Assembly (NCBI GenBank): GCA_037045225.1
Contig: JBAOHZ010000009.1
Location: forward strand, 682,001 to 746,000
Direction: 5' to 3'
DNA from: Nitrospira sp.
Lineage (GTDB): Bacteria; Nitrospirota; Nitrospiria; Nitrospirales; Nitrospiraceae
Length of the DNA stretch: 64,000 nt
Shown here: positions 1 to 7,639 of the stretch, in pieces
How positions within the stretch are numbered: position 1 is the stretch's first letter
Layout of the letters: every line of letters begins with the position of its first letter
Translations under genes and position numbers: made by a program
Notes under the pieces: model-generated
The model's input: only the letters and a program-made list of their open reading frames with translations
What the model was told of the DNA's origin: nothing
Databases searched by the model: none

Positions 1-705
1 GGAGTCGGGCACCTCCCGCTCCAGTCCCATCCAAAACCCTTCGAGATAGTCCAGCACCGCATTCATTCCGAAGCGGAAATCTCGCTGCTCCGATTCCGAC
101 ATCCTTGCCTGTTCGGCACATCCCGTTCCACCGACGGCTTCCATGGCATGCTCCATGGCTCGTTCATGCTCGGCCTCGAGCTGGCGGTGAAAGGTGAAAT
201 ACGTGGGATCCATGCGTGGAAACCGGGTTTCCTTCAACAGGATCAGCCCCGGAATCAGATGATCCCACATGGTAATGGCCATGTTTTCCAGTCCAAAAGA
301 CGCCCCCAACGCGGTTGCATGATTTCTGCTGCCATATAGCCGTTCCATCCCATGAATGTAGGCACGGGTAGACGGCCTCATGGGTTTGTTCATGGCTTCG
401 CGAATGGTGATTCCGATCGATCGGAGGAAATTTCGGTACAGCAATTCATGACGATGTTTGACGATGCCGTCGCCGAGTTCCGAATAGAGGACTTTCGTCA
501 ACTCATCGGCGACGGCTTCATCTTCGGTGTTGACGAGTTGTGCGGCAAGAATGCGGGGGAAGAATCGCGCGAAGCTATAAAACTCCACGGCGAACTCATG
601 AAACTCTTGTTCGGTAAGGTTCCCGCCTCGAAAGCGTGACAGGTAGGGATTATTGATCGCTCCGTGCCGGAGCACATCCGCGCGCACATGTTCGTAAAAC
701 GACAT
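1..705 (-). CDS. Haem-oxygenase-fold (TenA/PqqC/CADD-like) putative di-iron enzyme, partial
   Basis: The frame is open from an ATG at 705 to the window edge (235 codons), so the C-terminus is missing. I translated it by hand. The protein is helical and rich in Phe, Tyr, His and Glu. It shows the ligand pattern of haem-oxygenase-like di-iron oxidases: an acidic/His stretch ELGDGIVKHRH near residue 80, an isolated Glu in GLENMAITMWDH, and a late H-x3-E-x2-H motif (FHRQLEAEHEQ). Relatives include PqqC, TenA and CADD-type enzymes; some bind two metals and oxidise small molecules, and others are not metal-dependent. It diverges from the tyrosine-degradation operon across a 225-bp gap, so it may share regulation with it. 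The substrate is unknown. A TenA-like role is possible but the H-x3-E-x2-H motif argues for metal binding. Confidence 0.75.
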   Translation of the reverse strand, partial: MSFYEHVRADVLRHGAINNPYLSRFRGGNLTEQEFHEFAVEFYSFARFFPRILAAQLVNTEDEAVADELTKVLYSELGDGIVKHRHELLYRNFLRSIGITIREAMNKPMRPSTRAYIHGMERLYGSRNHATALGASFGLENMAITMWDHLIPGLILLKETRFPRMDPTYFTFHRQLEAEHERAMEHAMEAVGGTGCAEQARMSESEQRDFRFGMNAVLDYLEGFWMGLEREVPDS

Positions 706-794
706 CGTGCACCTCCGCGGTCATACCGGAATGTCCCTTCTCGTTCCAACGAACGTCATACGAATTTCCTTTCCCATGTTCATCGTCATTGGCA

Positions 795-824
795 ATGATA
801 CAAAATCTATATTGAATGATGCAA
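795..824 (-). promoter_or_regulatory. Possible promoter for the leftward di-iron-type gene
   Basis: On the minus strand a TTGCAT box (819-824) and a TATCAT box (795-800) are separated by 18 nt, about 90 nt upstream of the ATG at 705. This is pattern matching to sigma-70 consensus only. Confidence 0.3.
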
Positions 825-839
825 CTCTTATGTTATATA
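812..839 (+). promoter_or_regulatory. Possible promoter for the catabolic super-operon
   Basis: TTGAAT (812-817) and TATATA (834-839) are separated by 16 nt in a locally AT-rich stretch about 90 nt upstream of the first plus-strand gene. It overlaps the candidate leftward promoter, as expected for a shared divergent control region. No promoter as clear was seen inside the 23-kb run that follows. Confidence 0.35.
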
Positions 840-930
840 GTGTGAACGTATGTGAATCGTTCGCTTCCCGATCGCAACAATGGCATGAGTCCCTTCCACG
901 TTTATCCTTGGCCGGGTAGGAGGACTTACC

Positions 931-1527
931 ATGAAAGAAGCCGTCGGTATCGATCACATCACGCTCTGCGTCAAGAATCTCGCCGCCGCTGAATCCCTCT
1001 TCACCACCGTACTCGGCTTTCACATTATATGGTCCGCTCAGGATGTTGGCAGTGACTCGTCCAGCATGGATACCGTGGTCGTTCAACGGGGCGACGCGAA
1101 GATCGCGCTGATGCAGGGTCGCAATAAGGCACGCCGATCCCAGATCTGCAACTTCATCGATAAATACGGCGAAGGGGTTCAGCACATCGCCATCGAGGTC
1201 GATGACATCGACGCGGTCTGTCGCGAATGGGAATCCCATGGGGTCCGCTTCTCCGGAGAGACCAAGAATGGCCGGGACGGCTTCGGACCGCTCAAACAGC
1301 GATTCACCTATCCCCTCTTTCCCGGGTGTGGGGTGTTTCTGGAACTGACCCAGCGACAACACGGGCTGGAGGAATCCAAAACCTTCGTCCGCGCGACCGT
1401 CGAAGCGCTCTATCGAGATATTGAGCGAGATCAAACCAGAGGGATTGAGAATACGATCATCGACTACGAAACACTTCCGCTGCCGTTTAAAGACTTGCCG
1501 TCCGAGTCGTTTCAGCCGGCGTCCTAG
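931..1527 (+). CDS. Half-size 4-hydroxyphenylpyruvate dioxygenase-like VOC protein
   Basis: This VOC-fold protein of about 198 residues would be the first gene of the operon and would supply homogentisate to the next enzyme. The 2-His-1-carboxylate iron triad is visible: H9 (IDHIT), H85 (GVQHIAIEV) and E138 (VFLELT). The tail TVEALYRDIERDQTRG resembles the conserved C-terminal helix of HPPD (NFKALFEAIE...Q). Classical HPPD has about 350-380 residues and two VOC domains; this protein has only the catalytic half. The ATG follows an AGGAGG-type site (TAGGAGGACTTACC). It could instead be another aromatic ring-cleaving or epimerase-type VOC enzyme, but the tail and the neighbouring hmgA favour HPPD-like chemistry. 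Confidence 0.8.
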   Translation: MKEAVGIDHITLCVKNLAAAESLFTTVLGFHIIWSAQDVGSDSSSMDTVVVQRGDAKIALMQGRNKARRSQICNFIDKYGEGVQHIAIEVDDIDAVCREWESHGVRFSGETKNGRDGFGPLKQRFTYPLFPGCGVFLELTQRQHGLEESKTFVRATVEALYRDIERDQTRGIENTIIDYETLPLPFKDLPSESFQPAS

Positions 1528-1564
1528 AGCATCGAGCCGTCCCTGACGCCTCAGGAGGTTCGTG

Positions 1565-2680
1565 ATGTACCTGGTAAAAAAGGGTTCCGTGCCGAATCAA
1601 GCGCACGTTGGGATCCCCGAAGGCCTGCACGAGGAGGAGCATGGTCGCCAGGGCTTTAGCGGCCCCGCCTCGCACCTGTACCATCACCACCCGCCTACCG
1701 CATGGAGCAGAATAGAAGGTCCGCTCCGGCCGCGGGCATTTACCTGTACCGAGTTACCCACCGCCGATTACCTTTCCGCCGACGGACGCCCGACCCTCGT
1801 CTTGCAGAGTCCGGATGCCCGAGTCTCCCTCTCCAGACGCACGGAGACCATGCCCCACTTCGTGCGCAATGCCGACGGGGATGAGATCGTCTTCGTGCAT
1901 CGCGGACGAGGCCGATGGGAAACGGACTACGGATGCTTGAGTTATGAACCGGGCGACTACCTGGTGATTCCGAAGGGCACCACCTACCGGGTCCATGTCG
2001 AGACGAAGGGAGAAGCAGGGCTGTTTCTCATCGTCGAAACCCCGGCGCCCGTCGAAGTGCCGGACCGGGGCCCGCTCGGACGCCATGCGTTATTTGATCC
2101 GGGGGTCCTCGTCCAGCCGGAACTGGCCTTGCCTCCGGAGGATGCCCAGAGTCGGCACGAATGGGAAGTGCGCATCAAACGCGACGGAGACTACACCCGT
2201 GTGTATTACCCGTTTTATCCGATGGATGTCGCGGCCTGGAAGGGTGACCTCTGGGTCGCCAAATTGAATGTGCGAGATTTTCGTCCGGTCACCAGCCCGC
2301 GTTACCACCTCCCGCCCAGCGTGCATGCAACCTTTCAAGCCGGCGGACTGTTGATTTCCACCTTCGTGCCAAGGCCGCTGGAAAGCGACCCGAGCGCACT
2401 GCGCGTTCCGTTTTACCATCGCAACATGGACTATGACGAAGTGATCTTTTATCACCAGGGATCGTTCTTCAGCCGCACCGGCATTCACGCCGGCATGCTC
2501 ACGCTGCACCCCCAAGGGATTCATCATGGCCCGCACCCGCAGGCCATCGCCGCGAGCAAGATCAAGGAGCAAACGGACGAAGTCGCCGTGATGATCGAGT
2601 CGCGACGAGCCTTCGCGGTGATGCCAGACTATGAGGCGGTTGAACTGAAGGACTATGCCATGAGCTGGAGGCAGCCATGA
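1565..2680 (+). CDS. hmgA: Homogentisate 1,2-dioxygenase
   Basis: Opens the homogentisate ring with Fe(II) and O2 to give maleylacetoacetate. The 371-residue protein starts with a conserved-looking N-terminus (MYLVKKGSVPNQ). Its C-terminal half has the iron-ligand context FYHRNMDYDEVIFYHQG and the signature HPQGIHHGPHP. It is shorter than mammalian or Pseudomonas HGD (about 430-445 residues), as are many bacterial forms. GTG at 1562 and ATG at 1565 are both in frame; the AGGAGG at 1553-1558 lies 6 nt before the ATG, so I chose the ATG. The stop overlaps the next start (ATGA), indicating translational coupling to the hydrolase. Confidence 0.9.
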   Translation: MYLVKKGSVPNQAHVGIPEGLHEEEHGRQGFSGPASHLYHHHPPTAWSRIEGPLRPRAFTCTELPTADYLSADGRPTLVLQSPDARVSLSRRTETMPHFVRNADGDEIVFVHRGRGRWETDYGCLSYEPGDYLVIPKGTTYRVHVETKGEAGLFLIVETPAPVEVPDRGPLGRHALFDPGVLVQPELALPPEDAQSRHEWEVRIKRDGDYTRVYYPFYPMDVAAWKGDLWVAKLNVRDFRPVTSPRYHLPPSVHATFQAGGLLISTFVPRPLESDPSALRVPFYHRNMDYDEVIFYHQGSFFSRTGIHAGMLTLHPQGIHHGPHPQAIAASKIKEQTDEVAVMIESRRAFAVMPDYEAVELKDYAMSWRQP

Positions 2681-3681
2681 AACTCGTCAGTTTCCAGGTG
2701 CGTACGCCTGTCGGCACCTTCACCAGGATCGGAGCGCAACATGCGGCCTCGATCGTGGATCTCAACATGGCGCAGGCGCGTTATCTCGCCGATCAAGGCG
2801 AGACACAACCGCGCCGCCTCGCCGACGCGCAGCTTCCCGCTACAATGTTGGAGTTTTTGGAAGGCGGCCCCGCTGCGACAGCCGCAGCCCGTCGCGCATT
2901 AGACTATGCCGTGGGCCAGGGCTCCTCCGTGACAGGTCCGGCTGGTGAGACGATCTACTACGATCCGGCGAATGTCCGCGTGACGGCACCTCTCCCCAAT
3001 CCTGCCTCCTTGCGCGATTTCATCGCATTCGAGGAACACATCGCAGCAACCTCCAAGCGACGCGGACAGCCGATTCCACCGGAATGGTACAAGGCCCCGG
3101 TGTATTACAAAGGCAACCACCGATCGATCATCGGGCCCGATGATCAACTTCGGTGGCCGCTCAACACACAGAAACTGGATTACGAACTGGAGCTGGCCTG
3201 TGTCATCGGACGGAAGGGAATCGATATTGCCGAGCGGGACGCCGTGAACTACATCGCCGGCTACACGATCATGAATGACTTCAGCGCGCGCGACATCCAG
3301 TTCCAGGAAATGGCCTGCCGCCTCGGACCGGCAAAAGGAAAAGATTTCGCCACCGCCATCGGCCCCTGCATCGTCACGCCCGATGACATTCAGGACCTCG
3401 CTTCCCTGCGGATGATCGCCCGTATCAATGGCGAGATCTGGTCGGAGGGGCGCTTCGGCACCATCCACTGGTCTTTCGCACACATGATCGAGCACGTATC
3501 GCGAGGAGAATTCCTCTATCCGGGAGATCTCTTCGGGTCTGGAACAGTCGGCGGCGGCTGCGGCTTGGAGATTGATCGATACTTGAAACCAGGCGACGTC
3601 GTCGAATTGGAGATCCAACCGATCGGCATCCTGAGAACGACCATTGCGGCACAGGACGAGAGGAGCACAGGAAGGCCATGA
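2677..3681 (+). CDS. Fumarylacetoacetate hydrolase family protein
   Basis: The expected role is hydrolysis of fumarylacetoacetate to fumarate and acetoacetate, the last step of tyrosine breakdown. The 334-residue protein has the FAH C-terminal metal-site motifs: DYELELACVIGRKG (acidic ligands near residues 169-171), GYTIMNDFSARDIQ and KGKDFATAIGP. Size and order resemble the short bacterial FAH class rather than the 420-residue animal enzyme. It overlaps hmgA by 4 nt and its own stop overlaps the next ATG. No maleylacetoacetate isomerase gene is seen nearby, so isomerisation must be spontaneous, carried out by an enzyme encoded elsewhere, or bypassed by direct cleavage of maleylacetoacetate. 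Confidence 0.88.
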   Translation: MKLVSFQVRTPVGTFTRIGAQHAASIVDLNMAQARYLADQGETQPRRLADAQLPATMLEFLEGGPAATAAARRALDYAVGQGSSVTGPAGETIYYDPANVRVTAPLPNPASLRDFIAFEEHIAATSKRRGQPIPPEWYKAPVYYKGNHRSIIGPDDQLRWPLNTQKLDYELELACVIGRKGIDIAERDAVNYIAGYTIMNDFSARDIQFQEMACRLGPAKGKDFATAIGPCIVTPDDIQDLASLRMIARINGEIWSEGRFGTIHWSFAHMIEHVSRGEFLYPGDLFGSGTVGGGCGLEIDRYLKPGDVVELEIQPIGILRTTIAAQDERSTGRP

Positions 3682-4439
3682 TGCCATCAATGATAAAACC
3701 CCCGGAGGCCGCCATTCTGGAGCTGATGGAGCAACAGAGGAAGGTCTATGAGGGGTTGGAGTTTCATGTGCGGCTGGAACACCTCATTCGCGACACCCCG
3801 CATCCCACCCTGTCGTCCTGGGATATTCAGCGCCTGCTGCGCGACTCACGAGCCGTGTATTTCGACAGCCATGTGGAAGTGGTCTCCGGTCACCACACCG
3901 ATGTCTATCTGCGCTTTGAATCCATCGCGCGATTCCCCGATTTCGTGACGCTCATCGCGGCCAACATGGCGGAGTGGATCCTGCAGACCTTTCGACACGA
4001 CCCGCCGACGGGCATTGTGACGACCTCGTCGGACGCTCGCCTTCTGGCCGAACGAACCAGCGACATCCTCGCCGCACAGATGCCGCTGCGCGTCGTCCTG
4101 ACCCCTTTCAATCACGACACGGGCAAGATCGGTACCGACATCATCCAAGGCACAGTCGAAGCGGGAGAACGCTTTCTCTCCTTAAATGATGTGACCACCC
4201 GCGGCTTATGCGTCAGCAAACTGGGAAAGGTCGTGACGGATCGCGGAGGACAACTGGCAGGCATGATGGTCTTTGCCAGACGAGACAGCGGGCAATTCCC
4301 CTTGATGGACGAACTCACGGCACGCTTCCCCTTTTACTTCAGCGTGGACCTCGACATGCCGCAGTGGGACGCGTCTGAGTGTCACTCGTGCAAGGAGCAG
4401 AAACCCTTATTGTCATGGCGGGATCTTCCGGCACTCTGA
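3678..4439 (+). CDS. Phosphoribosyltransferase-fold protein of unknown role
   Basis: The 253-residue protein resembles type I PRTases, especially orotate phosphoribosyltransferase. SGHHTDVYLRFESI (about residue 69) is placed like the OPRT hood/substrate motif, and FLSLNDVTTRG (about residue 167) resembles the PRPP-binding loop (VxxxDDxxTTG), although the usual acidic pair is Asn-Asp here. The C-terminus carries a Cys-His-x-Cys cluster (ECHSCKEQKPL) that could bind metal. It is coupled to the FAH gene by a 4-nt overlap and sits between tyrosine catabolism and the 2-oxoacid dehydrogenase genes, where no nucleotide chemistry is expected. PRTase-fold regulators exist, so it may sense rather than catalyse. 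I do not recognise a specific function. Confidence 0.7.
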   Translation: MMPSMIKPPEAAILELMEQQRKVYEGLEFHVRLEHLIRDTPHPTLSSWDIQRLLRDSRAVYFDSHVEVVSGHHTDVYLRFESIARFPDFVTLIAANMAEWILQTFRHDPPTGIVTTSSDARLLAERTSDILAAQMPLRVVLTPFNHDTGKIGTDIIQGTVEAGERFLSLNDVTTRGLCVSKLGKVVTDRGGQLAGMMVFARRDSGQFPLMDELTARFPFYFSVDLDMPQWDASECHSCKEQKPLLSWRDLPAL

Positions 4440-4467
4440 GTATTTGGCCACCTCACAGGAGGTCATC

Positions 4468-5463
4468 ATGGACATTGCGGTCATTGCCGACGAAATCAAA
4501 CGCGGCGACCTCCTTGAAATGTACTACTACCTCCGGTTGACGAGAAGCCTGGAAGACCGGATCAGCGCACTCTACCGGCAGGGCCGCATCGTCGGCGGCG
4601 TTTATACCAGTCATGGGATGGAGGCGATCGCCGTCGGGTATGCCTCGGCACTGATGCCGGATGATGTCATCGCGCCGTTTCATCGCGATATGGGCGCGTT
4701 TCTCATTCGTGGCTTTTCACCCGGAGAAATCATCGCCCAGTACCTCGGCAAGCAGGGAGGTCCGACCAAAGGAAAAGACGGCAATGTGCATATGGGCGAT
4801 TTGAAACGCGGGATGATCGGATTCGTCAGCCATCTGGCCGACAACATGCCGGTTGCCGCCGGTGCGGCGCTGGCCTTCAAGATCAGAGGAGAATCGCGCG
4901 TCGCTGTTGCCGGAACCGGTGACGGAGGAACGAGTCGAGGCGACTTTCATGAAGCCATGAACTTCGCAGCGGTGCGCAAACTCCCGGTCGTGTTTTTCTG
5001 CACCAACAATCAATACGCCTATTCGACGCCGGTGCGGTATCAAATGGCGATTACCGATGTCGTGGAGCGGGCGAAAGCCTATGGCATGCCGGGCGAGATC
5101 GTGGACGGTAACGATGTCGCGGCCGTCTACCTCGCCTCGAAGCGAGCCGTGGCAAAAGCCCGGGCCGGCGAAGGCCCGACGTTTCTCGAATTCAAAACCA
5201 TGCGGATGCATGGCCACTCGGAACACGACGGCGCCAAATACGTCCCGCGCGAATTGCTGGAGGAATGGAAAACCAAAGATCCCATCTTGAGGGCCGAACG
5301 TCTCGTGATGCAGTTAGGGTATGGCGACGAATCGTATTTTCATGAGGTGGGAGAACGAGCCAAGAAAGAGGTCGACGCAGGGACGGAGTTCGCCGAACAG
5401 AGCCCCTTGCCGGAAGGACGGGAGACGCTGGTGGGAGTGTTCGCCACGGAAGGCGAGGTGTAG
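4468..5463 (+). CDS. 2-oxoacid dehydrogenase E1 component, alpha subunit
   Basis: The thiamine-diphosphate E1-alpha subunit decarboxylates pyruvate or branched-chain 2-oxoacids together with E1-beta. The protein has 331 residues from the ATG at 4468, which is preceded by ACAGGAGGTCATC; an in-frame upstream start at 4444 has no such site. The ThDP/Mg motif runs from GTGDGGTSRGDFHEA to FCTNNQYAYS. The next two genes encode E1-beta and E2, so this is a two-subunit E1 complex. Substrate cannot be settled from sequence. The neighbouring leucine and propionate genes favour branched-chain 2-oxoacids, though pyruvate or acetoin remain possible. Confidence 0.9.
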   Translation: MDIAVIADEIKRGDLLEMYYYLRLTRSLEDRISALYRQGRIVGGVYTSHGMEAIAVGYASALMPDDVIAPFHRDMGAFLIRGFSPGEIIAQYLGKQGGPTKGKDGNVHMGDLKRGMIGFVSHLADNMPVAAGAALAFKIRGESRVAVAGTGDGGTSRGDFHEAMNFAAVRKLPVVFFCTNNQYAYSTPVRYQMAITDVVERAKAYGMPGEIVDGNDVAAVYLASKRAVAKARAGEGPTFLEFKTMRMHGHSEHDGAKYVPRELLEEWKTKDPILRAERLVMQLGYGDESYFHEVGERAKKEVDAGTEFAEQSPLPEGRETLVGVFATEGEV

Positions 5464-5465
5464 CC

Positions 5466-6458
5466 ATGACGACCGCAACGCTCACTCAGGAGGTCAGCTA
5501 CGTAGACGCGATTTCGCAGGCCCTGGATGAAGAAATGAACCGAGACGAGCGCGTCTTTCTGATGGGCGAAGACATCGGCGCCTACGGCGGGGCCTTCAAG
5601 GTGACGGAAGGATTCCTGAAAAAATATGGCGAGTGGCGCGTGCTGGATACGCCGCTCTCCGAATCCGGCTTTGTGGGCGCGGCCATCGGCGCAGCCATGA
5701 TGGGCTTGCGGCCGGTCGTCGAGATGCAGTTTGCGGACTTCATTTCCTGCGCCTTCGATCAAATCGTCGAAGTCGCCGCCAAGAATCACTACCGCTGGGG
5801 CGCGGCAGTCCCGTTGGTCATTCGAGCCCCATTCGGCGGCGGCGTCCACGGTGGCCCCTTTCACTCCGAATGTCCCGAGGGCTGGTTCTTCCATTCACCC
5901 GGCCTCAAGATCGTCGCGCCCTCCACTCCTTACGACGCAAAAGGACTGTTGAAGGCCGCGATCCGCGACCCCAACCCGGTTCTCTATTTTGAACACAAGT
6001 TTCTCTATCGCCGGATCAAAGCGGCCTTGCCTCAGGAAGAGTACATCGTGCCTCTCGGAAAAGCAGAGGTGAAACGAGTCGGCAGCGACGTCTCGGTGAT
6101 CACGTACGGCGCGATGGTCCATCTGGCCCTGGAAGCAGCGGAACTGTTGGCTAAAGAAGGGATCGACCTGGAAGTTGTGGACCTTCGCACATTGATCCCC
6201 CTCGACAAGGACACGATATACGAGTCGGTGCGCAAAACCAGCAAGGTCATCCTTTTGCACGAAGACAACAAAACCGGCGGGATCGGAGCCGAAATTTCCG
6301 CTCTGCTGGCGGAAGACTGTTTCGACTCTCTGGACGGGCCGATTCTCCGCATCGCCCCGCCGGACACGCCGGTACCGTTCAGCACACCGCTGGAAGAATT
6401 CTTTCTGCCCAAAGTGAGCGACATCGTCGCGGGAGCGAAGAAGTTGGCGTCGTATTGA
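5466..6458 (+). CDS. 2-oxoacid dehydrogenase E1 component, beta subunit
   Basis: Transketolase-like beta subunit of 330 residues, partner of the upstream alpha subunit. Visible family features are FLMGEDIGAYGGAFKVT near residue 31, the central FADFISCAFDQIVE segment, and the C-terminal transketolase domain with VDLRTLIPLD. The ATG lies 2 nt after the alpha-subunit stop, so the two are probably made in equal amounts. The length is typical for the family. Confidence 0.92.
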   Translation: MTTATLTQEVSYVDAISQALDEEMNRDERVFLMGEDIGAYGGAFKVTEGFLKKYGEWRVLDTPLSESGFVGAAIGAAMMGLRPVVEMQFADFISCAFDQIVEVAAKNHYRWGAAVPLVIRAPFGGGVHGGPFHSECPEGWFFHSPGLKIVAPSTPYDAKGLLKAAIRDPNPVLYFEHKFLYRRIKAALPQEEYIVPLGKAEVKRVGSDVSVITYGAMVHLALEAAELLAKEGIDLEVVDLRTLIPLDKDTIYESVRKTSKVILLHEDNKTGGIGAEISALLAEDCFDSLDGPILRIAPPDTPVPFSTPLEEFFLPKVSDIVAGAKKLASY

Positions 6459-6481
6459 GGGGAGCCTAACCGGAGGTTGAC

Positions 6482-7639
6482 GTGGCGACCGACATTGTGA
6501 TGCCCCAACTCGGTGAAAGCATCGCAGAAGGGACCGTCGTCAAATGGCTGATCCCTCAAGGCGGCTCTGTCGAAAAGGATCAGCCCCTCCTGGAGGTGGA
6601 AACCGAAAAGGTCGCCCTCGATATCCCTTCTCCTGCGACCGGGTTCCTCACCGACATACTCGTGCCGGAAGGAACAACCGTTCCGGTGGGAACGATGTTG
6701 GCCAGGCTCGATACTCAGCCGGCATCCGGCGTCGTGAATCGTGTCGGGGGCGTGACGGTCCGGCCGATGGAGGCAGGACCGGGCGAGCGTCACTACTCGC
6801 CCGCTGTGCGACAACTGGCGAAGGAGCATGGCCTGGATCTCACCGCGATCACAGGAACCGGCGATGGCGGGAGAGTCACGAAGCACGACCTGCTGGAGGT
6901 GATCGGCACGCGTGAATCGACCGGCCGCTCGCAGGAGGCGTCAGCTGCAACGCCATCCCCGCCCCCCGCCTCAACGCACGAAGAAACCGTGCCTCTCTCT
7001 CAAATGCGAAAGACCATCGCCGAACGTATGGTCCAAAGTCGTCACACGGCGGCCCATGTAGCGACATTTTTCGAAGCGGACTTCTCCAGCATTGCGAAAT
7101 TCCGCGACGGTCACGCACTCACGTATCTGCCGTTCGTGATCAGCGCGGTCACTCGCGCCATCACAGCGCATCCGCTTCTGAATTCCTCCTGGCGAGAGCA
7201 GGGACTCGTGATCAAACACGACATGCATATCGGCATCGCGGTGGCACTTGACGACGGCCTGCTGGTTCCCGTCGTCCGGCATGCCGATCGCAAAGGACTG
7301 AACCAGATTGCCCATGAAATAACAGACCTGGCCGAACGGGCGAGGAACAAGCGATTAAAACCCGAAGAAGTTCAGGACGGAACCTTCACCATCACCAACC
7401 ACGGCGGCTTCGGCAGTCTGTTCAGCACCCCGATCATCAATCAACCGCAGACCGCCATCCTCGGAGTGGGATCGGTGCAGAAACGCGCCGTGGTCGTCAA
7501 CGATGCCATCGCCATCCGTCCCATGTGTTACTTGAGCCTCTCGTTCGACCATCGAGTGATCGATGGCGCCACGGCCGACCGCTTCATGGCCACGGTCAAA
7601 CAGTATCTGGAAGAAAGCGACTGGGAGAAACGGTTGTGA
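6482..7639 (+). CDS. 2-oxoacid dehydrogenase E2 (dihydrolipoamide acyltransferase)
   Basis: Transfers the acyl group from E1 via lipoate to CoA. The 385-residue protein starts at GTG 6482 behind CCGGAGGTTGA. Domain order: one lipoyl domain (residues 1-78, lipoyl-lysine in ETEKVALD), a peripheral-subunit-binding domain (about 100-140, YSPAVRQLAKEHGLDL), a Pro/Ala-rich linker, and the catalytic domain ending in the active-site motif SFDHRVIDG. The N-terminus MPQLGESIAEGTV is typical of branched-chain or 2-oxoglutarate E2 rather than classical PDH E2. No E3 (lipoamide dehydrogenase) gene lies in the window. Its stop overlaps the thiolase start. Confidence 0.92.
   Translation: MATDIVMPQLGESIAEGTVVKWLIPQGGSVEKDQPLLEVETEKVALDIPSPATGFLTDILVPEGTTVPVGTMLARLDTQPASGVVNRVGGVTVRPMEAGPGERHYSPAVRQLAKEHGLDLTAITGTGDGGRVTKHDLLEVIGTRESTGRSQEASAATPSPPPASTHEETVPLSQMRKTIAERMVQSRHTAAHVATFFEADFSSIAKFRDGHALTYLPFVISAVTRAITAHPLLNSSWREQGLVIKHDMHIGIAVALDDGLLVPVVRHADRKGLNQIAHEITDLAERARNKRLKPEEVQDGTFTITNHGGFGSLFSTPIINQPQTAILGVGSVQKRAVVVNDAIAIRPMCYLSLSFDHRVIDGATADRFMATVKQYLEESDWEKRL

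Noticed and set aside
721..1434. 237-codon minus-strand frame opposite the HPPD-like gene
   Set aside because: No ribosome site or family features, and it is fully antisense to a gene with clear motifs.
2899..3690. 263-codon minus-strand frame opposite the FAH gene
   Set aside because: Antisense to conserved FAH motifs, with no recognisable protein features.
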